In this document: piece after piece, positions 45,396 to 53,664 of the stretch | Position numbering within the stretch: position 1 is the first letter of the stretch | Layout: each line of letters starts with the position of its first letter | Assembly: GCA_004562765.1 (NCBI GenBank) | Contig: SFRL01000008.1 | Span: forward strand, 1 to 64,000 | Length of the DNA stretch: 64,000 bases | Direction: 5' to 3' | Source: a bacterium | Lineage (GTDB): Bacteria > Bacillota > Clostridia > Lachnospirales > Lachnospiraceae | Position numbers and translations under genes: made by a program | The notes under the pieces: generated by a model | Databases searched by the model: none | The model's input: only the letters and a program-made list of their open reading frames with translations | What the model was told of the DNA's origin: nothing

Positions 45396-47492
45396 TTATT
45401 TTTCTGATTCTGCAACATCCTTCATAGAAAAACTCATACGGCCCATCTTATCCTTGCCCATGCACTTCACAGTCACCTTATCGCCAAGTGTCAGGACATC
45501 CTCTACGCGGTTGATGCGTTCCTTTGCGATCTTGGAAATGTGAACCATGCCCTCTTTTCCGGGAGCAAACTCAACAAATGCGCCGAACTCTTTAATGCTT
45601 ACAACCACACCCTTGAAGATCTGTCCTTCCTCGAAGTCCGTTGTGATGATCTTGATCATCTCCACTGCCTTATCCATCATAGCTGCGTCTGTTCCGCATA
45701 CGGAAACAGCACCGTCGTCCGTGATGTCGATCTTCACACCGGTACGGTCAATGATCTCGTTGATCGTCTTTCCGCGCTGGCCAACCACATCGCCGATCTT
45801 CTGGGGATCGATCGTGATCTGGATGATCTTCGGTGCATAAGGGCCAACCTCCTTACGAGGCTCTGCAATTGCCTTTGACATACAGTTATCCATGATGAAG
45901 AAACGTGCTTCGCGACATCTTGCGATCGCACCCTCCACGATCGGACGTGTCAGGCCATGGATCTTGATATCCATCTGAATGGCTGTGATACCGTCTTTCG
46001 TTCCGGTCACCTTGAAATCCATATCTCCGAAGAAGTCCTCCAGACCCTGAATATCCGTCAAAAGTACGAAATCGTCATCGGTGTCTCCGGTTACAAGACC
46101 ACAGGAAATACCTGCAACCATCTTCTTGATCGGCACACCGGCAGCCATCAGTGACATGCAGGATGCACAGGTGGAAGCCATAGAGGTGGAGCCGTTGGAC
46201 TCAAATGTCTCGGATACGGCACGGATCGCATACGGGAATTCTTCCTCAGAAGGAAGCACCGGGATCAGCGCACGCTCAGCCAGTGCACCATGTCCGATCT
46301 CACGACGTCCCGGTCCACGGGAAACCTTTGTCTCACCTACAGAGTAAGCAGGGAAATTATACTGGTGCATATAACGCTTGGTGGTCACATTCGCATCCAG
46401 TCCATCCACCTTCTGTACCTCTGAGAGAGGAGCCAGTGTTACAATATCACAGATCTGCGTCTGTCCACGGGTGAACATTGCGGAACCGTGAACACGCGGA
46501 ATAATGTCTACCTCAGCAGCCAGCGGACGGATCTGATCCAGTGCACGTCCGTCGGGACGCTTGTGATCCTTTAAGATCATCTTGCGGACTGTCTTCTTCT
46601 GATACTGATAAATTGCATCGGGAAGCAGTGCCAGCCACTCCTCATTTTCTGCAAATGCAGCCTCTAACTTCTCGGTGATCTGACGGATATTCTCCTCACG
46701 AACCTGTTTCACATCTGTGAAGACAGCCTCCTCCATCTCCGCGGGCGGAACGATCTTTTTGATCTCCTCAAAGAGCTCCTCGGGGATCGCGCAACTTGTA
46801 TAAGCATGCTTGGGCTTGCCTACTTCTGCAACGATCTTGTTGATAAACTCAATGATCGTCTGGTTGATGTCGTGTGCCTTGTAGATCGCCTCGATCATCT
46901 TATCTTCGGGGATCTCGTTGGCACCGGCCTCGATCATGATAACCTTCTCTGCGGTGGATGCTACGGTCAGCTTCAGATCCCCCTTGTCCCACTGCTCCTG
47001 GGAAGGATTGACGATCAGCTCACCGTCGATCATACCCATCTGGGTCATGGCACAGGGACCATCAAAGGGGATATCAGAGATACAGGTTGCGATCGCTGCA
47101 CCTAACATTGCCACGATCTCAGGTCTGCACTCGGGGTCAACGCTCATGACCATGTTATTCAAAGTCACATCATTGCGGTAATCCTTCGGGAATAACGGAC
47201 GCATCGGGCGGTCGATGACACGTGAAGTCAGAACCGCATTCTCAGATGCCTTTCCCTCTCTCTTGTTAAAGCCGCCGGGGATCTTGCCCACTGCGTACAT
47301 TTTCTCCTCAAACTCTACACTCAGAGGGAAAAAGTCGATGCCGTCACGGGGCTTTTCAGATGCGGTTGCGGTAGATAATACGGTCGTATCGCCATATTTC
47401 ATCAGCGCCGCACCGTTTGCCTGTGCAGCGACTCTGCCGATATCTACAGTCAGTGTCTTGCCGCCAAGCTCAATCGAATAACTCTTGTACAT
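45396..47492 (-). CDS. pnp: Polyribonucleotide nucleotidyltransferase (PNPase)
   Basis: 698 aa phosphorolytic 3'-5' exoribonuclease. Two RNase PH domains (about 1-215 and 305-540), then KH (VVGQRGKTINEIIDRTG) and S1 (GQIFKGVVVSIKEFGAFVEF) domains. The start MYKSYSIELGG at 47492 has AAAAGGAG upstream; an in-frame ATG at 47510 lacks one. A long hairpin lies just upstream (47524-47601), and rpsO precedes it, the conserved rpsO-pnp order. Confidence 0.97.
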   Translation of the reverse strand: MYKSYSIELGGKTLTVDIGRVAAQANGAALMKYGDTTVLSTATASEKPRDGIDFFPLSVEFEEKMYAVGKIPGGFNKREGKASENAVLTSRVIDRPMRPLFPKDYRNDVTLNNMVMSVDPECRPEIVAMLGAAIATCISDIPFDGPCAMTQMGMIDGELIVNPSQEQWDKGDLKLTVASTAEKVIMIEAGANEIPEDKMIEAIYKAHDINQTIIEFINKIVAEVGKPKHAYTSCAIPEELFEEIKKIVPPAEMEEAVFTDVKQVREENIRQITEKLEAAFAENEEWLALLPDAIYQYQKKTVRKMILKDHKRPDGRALDQIRPLAAEVDIIPRVHGSAMFTRGQTQICDIVTLAPLSEVQKVDGLDANVTTKRYMHQYNFPAYSVGETKVSRGPGRREIGHGALAERALIPVLPSEEEFPYAIRAVSETFESNGSTSMASTCASCMSLMAAGVPIKKMVAGISCGLVTGDTDDDFVLLTDIQGLEDFFGDMDFKVTGTKDGITAIQMDIKIHGLTRPIVEGAIARCREARFFIMDNCMSKAIAEPRKEVGPYAPKIIQITIDPQKIGDVVGQRGKTINEIIDRTGVKIDITDDGAVSVCGTDAAMMDKAVEMIKIITTDFEEGQIFKGVVVSIKEFGAFVEFAPGKEGMVHISKIAKERINRVEDVLTLGDKVTVKCMGKDKMGRMSFSMKDVAESEK

Positions 47493-47523
47493 TTGTCTTC
47501 TCCTTTTCAATTTTGATGGTGAA

Positions 47524-47601
47524 GGCAGATGTTCCCGAAACTACTGAAAAAAACACAATCCGCTTATATTTTTTTCAGTGGTCTCGGAATCTTCATCTGC
47601 C
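47524..47601 (-). promoter_or_regulatory. Long leader hairpin upstream of pnp
   Basis: The outer arms GGCAGATG/CATCTGCC are followed inward by TTCC-CGA and then ACTGAAAAAAA/TTTTTTTCAGT, giving a near-continuous stem of about 25 bp with a 4-base bulge and small mismatches around a 15-base loop. It ends about 30 bases before the pnp start codon and leaves the AAAAGGAG site outside. It resembles in form the E. coli pnp leader stem cut by RNase III; function here is inferred. Confidence 0.6.
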
Positions 47602-47621
47602 ATGTGTGAAAGTAACAACTT

Positions 47622-47652
47622 AAAATAGAGCGGAGGAACTCCGCCCTATTTT
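47622..47652 (-). terminator. Possible terminator or attenuator after rpsO
   Basis: AAAATAG/CTATTTT and GCGGAG/CTCCGC form one stem with a 3-base loop starting 8 bases after the rpsO stop. On the minus strand the stem ends in TATTTTAAGTTGTT, a modest T-run, so read-through into pnp is likely. Confidence 0.6.
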
Positions 47653-47659
47653 GAAAGTC

Positions 47660-47926
47660 TTATTTTCTTAAGCCTAAACGCTCAATCAGAGAACGATAAC
47701 GCTCGATATCCTTCTCTTTTAAGTAAGCCAGTAAACGACGTCTCTGACCTACCATCTTTAACAGACCTCTGCGTGAGTGATGATCCTTTGCGTGTACCTT
47801 TAAATGCTCGTTCAGCTCGTTGATACGAGTGGTCAGTAACGCGATCTGTACCTCAGGTGAACCGGTATCGGTAGGGGTCTTGCCATACTCAGCAATGATT
47901 GCTGACTTCTGGTCTTTTGCTAACAT
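47660..47926 (-). CDS. rpsO: 30S ribosomal protein S15
   Basis: 88 aa, the usual length. HDHHSRRGLL-like AKDHHSRRGLLKMVGQRRRLL and the ending LIERLGLRK are diagnostic. S15 binds 16S rRNA helices 20-22 early in 30S assembly. The ATG at 47926 follows AAGGAGG; upstream frame to 48013 is the leader. Own promoter at 48022-48050. Confidence 0.97.
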   Translation of the reverse strand: MLAKDQKSAIIAEYGKTPTDTGSPEVQIALLTTRINELNEHLKVHAKDHHSRRGLLKMVGQRRRLLAYLKEKDIERYRSLIERLGLRK

Positions 47927-47952
47927 ATTTGTTTCCTCCTTAAAATTTAATC

Positions 47953-47986
47953 GCCGGATATTCAGTAAGCGGTCGGAGTGTCCGGC
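47953..47986 (-). promoter_or_regulatory. Leader stem upstream of rpsO
   Basis: GCCGGA (47981-47986 in the RNA sense) pairs with TCCGGC (47953-47958) around a structured 22-base interior, about 27 bases before the rpsO start. S15 autoregulates through its mRNA leader in several bacterial phyla; whether this is such a site is untested. Confidence 0.4.
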
Positions 47987-48021
47987 AAACCGAATATGTG
48001 GCTGTTTACTCATACCTAAAC

Positions 48022-48050
48022 ACTATAGCATAACGATTATGTAAATGCAA
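48022..48050 (-). promoter_or_regulatory. Sigma-A-type promoter of rpsO-pnp
   Basis: TTGCAT (48045-48050), 17-base spacer, TATAGT (48022-48027), minus strand. It predicts a leader of about 90 bases before rpsO. Confidence 0.8.
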
Positions 48051-48075
48051 CGTTTTTTTCTATCATTATGCCGGA

Positions 48076-49818
48076 TTATGATTCCGGATATTCATTGTGC
48101 AAAAGCTTATGCTCCCTGCCCTTCAGAATACCGTCATACAGTGTCTTGATAAAGGGATTCTCATTGGAAAGCTTGATCTGTGCCGCTTTATCGATGTCGT
48201 ACATTCCCTCAAATCTTGCTTTCTTTGTACGCGGTCCGATGGGTGTCGGCTGACCTCCACCGGTAATACATCCACGCTTGCAAGCCATGACCTCCACAAA
48301 ATCATAATATACTTCACCGGATTTCAGCTTATTCAGCACTTCATCCGCACACTTGAGTCCGTTTACAACAGCGATCTTCACTTCACGATCACCCAGTGTC
48401 ACGGTTGCTTCCTTTACACCGTCAATTCCACGCACGCCGGTAAAACTGATCTCCTCCAGATCCTCCATGCGGTTGCTGCCAACCAGCCGACGCAGCACAG
48501 CCTCTGTCACACCGCCTGTGACACCGAAAATAGCCGCGGCGCCTGACGCAAGTCCGAAGGGCATATCAAGCGACTCAGACGGCATCTGTGCCAGATCAAT
48601 ACCTGCTTCGCGGATCATTCGTGTCACTTCAACAGTTGTCAGAACAAAATCCACGTTCTGCACGCCATCCGTGAAATGCTCCGGCCGCACGATCTCATTC
48701 TTCTTGGCGGTACAGGGCATGATGGATACCACGATGGTCTCCCGTTCATCCACCGGCTCATTGTTTGTAGCCGCCTGCTCGCGCCTGATCTTTGCCTCTT
48801 CTTTGATCAGAGCGCCAAACATCTGCTGGGGCGAACGGCAGGTAGAAATATGTTTGCGGTATTCCGGATGTTTTTTCTCACAGAAGGATACCCAACCCGG
48901 ACAGCAGGAGGTAAATAACGGCAGATTCTCGCCGGATTCCAGACGTTCTGCCAGTTCCTTGGACTCCTCCATAACGGTCAGGTCCGCACCGAAATTCGTA
49001 TCATAGATCTCGTCAAAGCCCATACGATGCAGTGCCGCTACCAGCTTTCCGATGGCATTTTCTCCCCTCGGAAGTCCGAAGCTGTCACCGATGGCCACAC
49101 GCACTGCCGGTGCGATCTGCACAACAACGCGCTTTGTCTTGTCAGACACAACCTCCCAAACGGCATGAACATTCGATTTGATCGTAATCGCTCCGGTGGG
49201 ACATACGACACGGCACTGTCCGCAGCCTACACAGTCTGTATCTGCCATCTTTCTGTGAAAAGCAGATGTCACACGCATTTCAGAACCGCGATGTGCAAAG
49301 TTCAAAATGCCAAGTCCCTGGATCTCCTCACAGGTACGCACACAGTCACCGCATAAAATACATTTATTCGGATCAATGAAAATACAGTTGGAGGAATCGT
49401 CCACCGGCATTTGTTCTTTCGTATTCTGGAAACGGACCTCATCCACTCCCAGCTGCTGTGCCAGCTTTTGCAGTGTACATACACCGTTTTCACGGCAGGT
49501 CGTACAATCTCTGCAGTGGGATGCCAACAATAATTCCAGGATCATTTTTCTGTGATGCTGTAATTTTGGTGTATTCGTATAGATCACCATGCCGTCTCTC
49601 GGCACTTCGGAGCAGGATGCAAACACCCGTCCCCGATCGTCCTCTACAACACACATACGGCATGCACCGTAAGTGGATAACTCGGAATGGTAACAAAAAG
49701 TAGGAAGATCGATACCTATCTTTCGAATGATCGACAACACATTTTTTTCGTCCGTAAAAGGAATCTTGCGGTTGTTGATCGTAATATATTTTGTTGCCTG
49801 TTTATTTTCTGCGCTCAC
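48076..49818 (-). CDS. hydA: [FeFe] hydrogenase catalytic subunit of the trimeric NAD-linked enzyme
   Basis: 580 aa. N-terminal [2Fe-2S] domain (FCYHSELSTYGACRMC), a His/Cys cluster region (HCRDCTTC), two [4Fe-4S] clusters (CILCGDCVRTCE, CVGCGQCRVVCP), then the H-cluster domain with TSCCPGW (about 303), MPCTAKKNE and MACKRGCITGGGQP. The L3 motif has KR where GG/PG is usual, still consistent with an active site. With HydB and HydC it forms the electron-bifurcating hydrogenase that makes H2 from NADH and reduced ferredoxin. It is 12 bases after hydB. Confidence 0.94.
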   Translation of the reverse strand: MSAENKQATKYITINNRKIPFTDEKNVLSIIRKIGIDLPTFCYHSELSTYGACRMCVVEDDRGRVFASCSEVPRDGMVIYTNTPKLQHHRKMILELLLASHCRDCTTCRENGVCTLQKLAQQLGVDEVRFQNTKEQMPVDDSSNCIFIDPNKCILCGDCVRTCEEIQGLGILNFAHRGSEMRVTSAFHRKMADTDCVGCGQCRVVCPTGAITIKSNVHAVWEVVSDKTKRVVVQIAPAVRVAIGDSFGLPRGENAIGKLVAALHRMGFDEIYDTNFGADLTVMEESKELAERLESGENLPLFTSCCPGWVSFCEKKHPEYRKHISTCRSPQQMFGALIKEEAKIRREQAATNNEPVDERETIVVSIMPCTAKKNEIVRPEHFTDGVQNVDFVLTTVEVTRMIREAGIDLAQMPSESLDMPFGLASGAAAIFGVTGGVTEAVLRRLVGSNRMEDLEEISFTGVRGIDGVKEATVTLGDREVKIAVVNGLKCADEVLNKLKSGEVYYDFVEVMACKRGCITGGGQPTPIGPRTKKARFEGMYDIDKAAQIKLSNENPFIKTLYDGILKGREHKLLHNEYPES

Positions 49819-49830
49819 GTTTTCCCCTCC

Positions 49831-51717
49831 TTATGCTTCTACATGGATGGCACCGAATGCACAATTGCTCTCACAGGCACCACACTTGATACAAACAGAA
49901 TCATCGATCGTAAAGGGCTCTTTAATCTTTCCGGAAATTGCTCCGACCGGACAGTTTCTTGCACATTTTGAGCAGCCCTTGCAAAGCTCCGGACTGATCA
50001 CATAACGACGAAGTGCACTACAGGTGTGCGATGCACACTTCTTCTCAACCACATGTTCAATATATTCGTCGCGGAATAATTTCAATGTACTCATAACCGG
50101 AAGCGCCGCACTCTTTCCAAGACCGCAGAGCGCTGTCTCCGTGATCATTGTCGCCAGCTCTTCCAGCAGGTCCAGATCCTCCATCGTACCGTTGCCTGCC
50201 ACGATGCGCTCTAAGATCTCCAGCATACGCTTTGTACCTTCCCGACAGGGCACACATTTTCCACAGCTCTCATTCTGCGTGAAATTCATAAAGAATCTTG
50301 CAACTTCTACCATACAGGTATTGCTATCCATGACAACGAGACCGCCGGAACCGATCATGGCACCCATCTTCTTCAGAGAATCAAAATCAAGACTCACATC
50401 CAGATGCGGTGTGATCAGACATCCGCCTGAAGGTCCTCCGATCTGCACAGCCTTAAATTCACCGTCACCCTTGATGCCGCCGCCGATATCAAAAATGACC
50501 TCTCGCAGCGTCGTTCCCATCGGCACCTCAATGAGTCCTGTGTTTTTCACGCTTCCCGTCAGTGCAAACGCTTTTGTTCCCGGGCTGTTTTCCGGTCCGA
50601 TCGTCTTATACCATGCTGCTCCCTTTAAGATGATCATCGGAACGTTGGCATAGGTCTCCACATTATTTAATACGGTCGGTTTTTCAAATAAGCCCTGCTC
50701 TACCGTACGAGGCGGTTTTACACGGGGCATACCGCGATTTCCTTCGATCGATGCGGTCAATGCACTACCCTCGCCACAGACAAACGCGCCTGCGCCGCGA
50801 TTGATATGTAAACGGAAACTGAAATCAGTGCCCATGATATGATCACCCAGCAGTCCGCTCTCCTCCGCATCCTGCATTGCTTTTTTCAGACGGCTGATCG
50901 CCAGCGGATACTCCGCACGCACATAAATATAACCCTCCTGTGCGCCAACTGCGTATGCTGCGATCATCATACCCTCGATCATCTTGTGGGGATCACCCTC
51001 CATGATACTTCGGTCCATGAACGCACCCGGATCACCCTCATCACCGTTACAAACCACATAGCGGATCTTTTCAGGCTGTCTTGCGACCTGCTTCCACTTG
51101 TATCCGGTCTGGAAACCTCCGCCTCCGCGTCCGCGCAGATTTGACTCCAGGATCTCATCAACCACCTGCTCCGGTGTCATCTCAAACAGCACCTTTGCCA
51201 GTGCCTGATAGCCGTCATGTGCAATGGACTCCTCGATATGCTCCGCATCGATATGTCCGCAGTTTTCCAAAACAAGACGGGTCTGTTTTTTATAAAACGG
51301 AATCTCCTCCTGTTTTTGATATTCAATTCCGTTCTGCTTGTACAACAGATGACGGATCACGTCTCCGTTTTTGATCGTGCGCTCAAAGATCGCCTCACAG
51401 TCCTCAAGCTTTACTTTCGTGTATAAAATGCCCATCGGCTCGATGCGCATGAGCGGTCCCATCTCACAAAAGCCGTGACAGCCGCTTTTTCTCACTTCCA
51501 TCGGTCCGTCACCGTGCGCGATCTCCGGACCGAAGTGTACCTCTATATCAGGATCACCTGCCACCAGCTCACACATTTTTTCATAAACCGCACCGGAACC
51601 GCCGGCAAGACATCCGGTTCCCGCACAGATTAAAATACGGCATTTACTATGTTCCATCTGCTGACGCGACGCGTCACGCAGATCATTCAGAATCTCTCTG
51701 TTTTCTACCTTCTGCAT
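49831..51717 (-). CDS. hydB: NuoF-like FMN subunit of the bifurcating hydrogenase
   Basis: 628 aa. An N-terminal thioredoxin-like [2Fe-2S] domain (ILICAGTGCLAGGSG, CHGFCEMGP) leads into the NuoF core with the NAD/FMN loop GRGGGGFQTGYKW and the cluster ESCGKCVPCREGTKR. A C-terminal double [4Fe-4S] ferredoxin follows (CKGCSKCARNCP, CIKCGACESNC). It is the flavin subunit that oxidises NADH and splits electrons. It lies 17 bases after hydC. Confidence 0.95.
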   Translation of the reverse strand: MQKVENREILNDLRDASRQQMEHSKCRILICAGTGCLAGGSGAVYEKMCELVAGDPDIEVHFGPEIAHGDGPMEVRKSGCHGFCEMGPLMRIEPMGILYTKVKLEDCEAIFERTIKNGDVIRHLLYKQNGIEYQKQEEIPFYKKQTRLVLENCGHIDAEHIEESIAHDGYQALAKVLFEMTPEQVVDEILESNLRGRGGGGFQTGYKWKQVARQPEKIRYVVCNGDEGDPGAFMDRSIMEGDPHKMIEGMMIAAYAVGAQEGYIYVRAEYPLAISRLKKAMQDAEESGLLGDHIMGTDFSFRLHINRGAGAFVCGEGSALTASIEGNRGMPRVKPPRTVEQGLFEKPTVLNNVETYANVPMIILKGAAWYKTIGPENSPGTKAFALTGSVKNTGLIEVPMGTTLREVIFDIGGGIKGDGEFKAVQIGGPSGGCLITPHLDVSLDFDSLKKMGAMIGSGGLVVMDSNTCMVEVARFFMNFTQNESCGKCVPCREGTKRMLEILERIVAGNGTMEDLDLLEELATMITETALCGLGKSAALPVMSTLKLFRDEYIEHVVEKKCASHTCSALRRYVISPELCKGCSKCARNCPVGAISGKIKEPFTIDDSVCIKCGACESNCAFGAIHVEA

Positions 51718-51734
51718 CTTGACCTCCCAATGTT

Positions 51735-52211
51735 CTATTTCTCATCTCTCAGACGCTGGATCAGCTCCGCTGCCGCATCCGGTGTCATGGACGGATATAC
51801 CTTGTCGTTAACCGTGAGTACCGGTGCCAGACCGCAGGCTCCCAGACAGGATACGGTTTCCAGTGTAAACAACATATCATCTGTCGTCACCTTGTCTTTG
51901 GAAAGACCGAGCTCCGTGTACAGTCGTTCCAGGATCGGAATGGATTTTCTCACGTGACAGGCGGTACCGTTGCACACCTTGATCACGTATTTTCCTTTCG
52001 GCTCAAAGGAAAAATTCTCATAAAATGTGGCTACCCCGTAAGCCTTTGCCTCTGTGATGCCGATCTTCTCAGCCACATACGATAACAGCTCCGGCGGCAG
52101 ATAGCGATATTCACTCTGAATATCCTGAATGATTGGGATCAAAGCAGACGGCTTTGCACCGTGTTCTTCGATGATGGCATCTGCTTTTTCATAATAGCTT
52201 TGCTCTACCAT
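51735..52211 (-). CDS. hydC: NuoE-like [2Fe-2S] subunit of the bifurcating hydrogenase
   Basis: 158 aa. Thioredoxin-like [2Fe-2S] domain with ligand pairs in CNGTACHVR and CLGACGLAP. It relays electrons beside HydB. The ATG at 52211 has AAGGAG upstream; the frame to 52301 runs through the promoter and leader. First gene of the hydC-hydB-hydA operon. Confidence 0.95.
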   Translation of the reverse strand: MVEQSYYEKADAIIEEHGAKPSALIPIIQDIQSEYRYLPPELLSYVAEKIGITEAKAYGVATFYENFSFEPKGKYVIKVCNGTACHVRKSIPILERLYTELGLSKDKVTTDDMLFTLETVSCLGACGLAPVLTVNDKVYPSMTPDAAAELIQRLRDEK

Positions 52212-52240
52212 AGACCTAATCTCCTTATCCTTTTTATGAT

Positions 52241-52273
52241 TGCGCTGTGCGTTCTCCCTGTTGACATAGCGCA
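52241..52273 (-). promoter_or_regulatory. 5'-terminal hairpin of the hydCBA transcript
   Basis: TGCGCTATG pairs with CACAGCGCA (one A-C mismatch) around a 15-base loop. It begins about 4 bases after the predicted transcription start. Confidence 0.5.
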
Positions 52274-52283
52274 GTATCACCCT

Positions 52284-52312
52284 TTTATACCATCTTAACA
52301 AATACTTGTAAA
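52284..52312 (-). promoter_or_regulatory. Promoter of hydCBA, with a Rex-like half site in the spacer
   Basis: TTTACA (52307-52312), 17-base spacer, TATAAA (52284-52289), minus strand. The spacer contains TTGTTAA (52295-52301), a perfect half of the Rex consensus TTGTTAA-N4-TTAACAA; the other half is poor. Confidence 0.6.
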
Positions 52313-52351
52313 AAAAGCCAGTGATTTTGTATATTTTTACATTTTTCTCCC

Positions 52352-52384
52352 AAAAAAACAGGCAGCCTTTAACAGGCTGCCTGT
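52352..52384 (-). terminator. Rho-independent terminator of the NlpC/P60 gene
   Basis: Ten-bp stem ACAGGCAGCC/GGCTGCCTGT with a 7-base loop, followed on the minus strand by TTTTTTT. It is 18 bases past the stop codon at 52402. Confidence 0.9.
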
Positions 52385-52401
52385 CTGTATCCGTTCTGAA
52401 A

Positions 52402-53490
52402 TTATAAATAACTTACCACACAGATCGGTGTCCGGTAATATGCGTTTGATATCTTGATGCCATCACGGTGGTTGCTGGCGTGTACAACCTGTCCGCCACC
52501 GATATAGATAGCCACGTGGTTGATCCTGCCACCGCTTCCGTAGAAGAACAGATCACCCGGCTGTGCCTCACCGGCACTGATACGTCTGCCATAGTTCGGC
52601 TGTGCACGTGAGGAATGCGGCAGATATACACCGTATTTTGCATATACCTGCATGGTAAAGCCCGAACAATCCACACCGCGTGTAAGGCTTGTACCGCCCC
52701 ACACATACGGATTGCCGACAAACTGCAGTGCATACTGTACCAGATCCACACGGACATTGGATACACCTTGTCCATATTTGACCTCTGAGATCGTCATTGC
52801 CTTGGGCAGCTTCTGTGAAATTTCCACATAATCGCCGCTGACATAACCTTCTTCATCATCAATCTCAACCTTGTACCATTCGCCGTTATCAACGGTCTCT
52901 AACACGGTCAGTTCCTCCTCGATGGGAACCATGGTGAGGATCGTACACTCCGTATTCGGCTCCTCGCGGACAAACAGTGTTGTCGTTGTGACAGTGGCTA
53001 CCTCTTTGATGTATTTTTCCGCTTTTTTCTTTGCTTTTTCTCCCGTCAGCAAATAGTCGGCAGATACATAACCTTCCACCTTACCGGATCTGATGTGATA
53101 CCAGCCGTCTTCCTTATCATAGACCTCGCATCCTGCTCCGGCAGGCATCTTGCCGATCAATTCTGCATCTTCAGCAGGCTCTTTTCTGACATTCAGGTAA
53201 TTATCGACATTGGCTAATCCGAGATTCGTATAGCCACAAAACTTCTCATCTTTTTCTTCTGTATCTTTCTTTTCTTCTTTTTGCTCCTCTGCATCAACCT
53301 CCAAAGCAGCCGCTCTCGTTAATGCGATATCGCTGCTCGCGATCACCAGACCCTCAGACTGGCTGAGACAATTTGAAATAATGGCTGACATTCCTGCAGT
53401 AATGGATGCGGATGCATGCTCCGGTATAGCGAATACTGTCACTGCTCCGATCGCAACTGCCAGAGCAAATTTCATATTCCGAAGTTTCAT
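52402..53490 (-). CDS. Secreted SH3-NlpC/P60 peptidoglycan endopeptidase
   Basis: 362 aa. The signal peptide ends near residue 28 (EHASA-S). Two bacterial SH3 domains (NVRKEPAEDAELIGKMPAG and FVREEPNTECTILTMVP) precede an NlpC/P60 domain with catalytic C275 (VDCSGF) and His in NHVAIYIG. It would cleave wall stem peptides, probably at gamma-D-Glu-diamino acid bonds. The ATG at 53490 has GGAGG. Monocistronic, with its own strong promoter and terminator. Confidence 0.93.
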   Translation of the reverse strand: MKLRNMKFALAVAIGAVTVFAIPEHASASITAGMSAIISNCLSQSEGLVIASSDIALTRAAALEVDAEEQKEEKKDTEEKDEKFCGYTNLGLANVDNYLNVRKEPAEDAELIGKMPAGAGCEVYDKEDGWYHIRSGKVEGYVSADYLLTGEKAKKKAEKYIKEVATVTTTTLFVREEPNTECTILTMVPIEEELTVLETVDNGEWYKVEIDDEEGYVSGDYVEISQKLPKAMTISEVKYGQGVSNVRVDLVQYALQFVGNPYVWGGTSLTRGVDCSGFTMQVYAKYGVYLPHSSRAQPNYGRRISAGEAQPGDLFFYGSGGRINHVAIYIGGGQVVHASNHRDGIKISNAYYRTPICVVSYL

Positions 53491-53541
53491 AGATACCTCC
53501 TGATTGGTAAAGAAACAATCCTGTAATCTGTTTGACATGAA

Positions 53542-53571
53542 ATAACAGTAGATGCTAGCATCTACTGTTAT
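53542..53571 (-). repeat. 30-base perfect palindrome at the 5' end of the NlpC/P60 transcript
   Basis: ATAACAGTAGATGCT is exactly mirrored, centred at 53556/53557. It starts about 5 bases after the predicted transcription start, so it is either a 5'-terminal RNA hairpin or an operator. Confidence 0.75.
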
Positions 53572-53582
53572 ATTTAAAAAAC

Positions 53583-53611
53583 ATTATAGCAACATTTTTC
53601 TAACATGTCAA
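53583..53611 (-). promoter_or_regulatory. Perfect consensus sigma-A promoter of the NlpC/P60 gene
   Basis: TTGACA (53606-53611), 17-base spacer, TATAAT (53583-53588), minus strand: both hexamers match consensus exactly. Confidence 0.88.
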
Positions 53612-53664
53612 CAAGCTTGTAACATTTCTGTAATATTTCATCTGTTTCCCATACCTTGCTCTGT

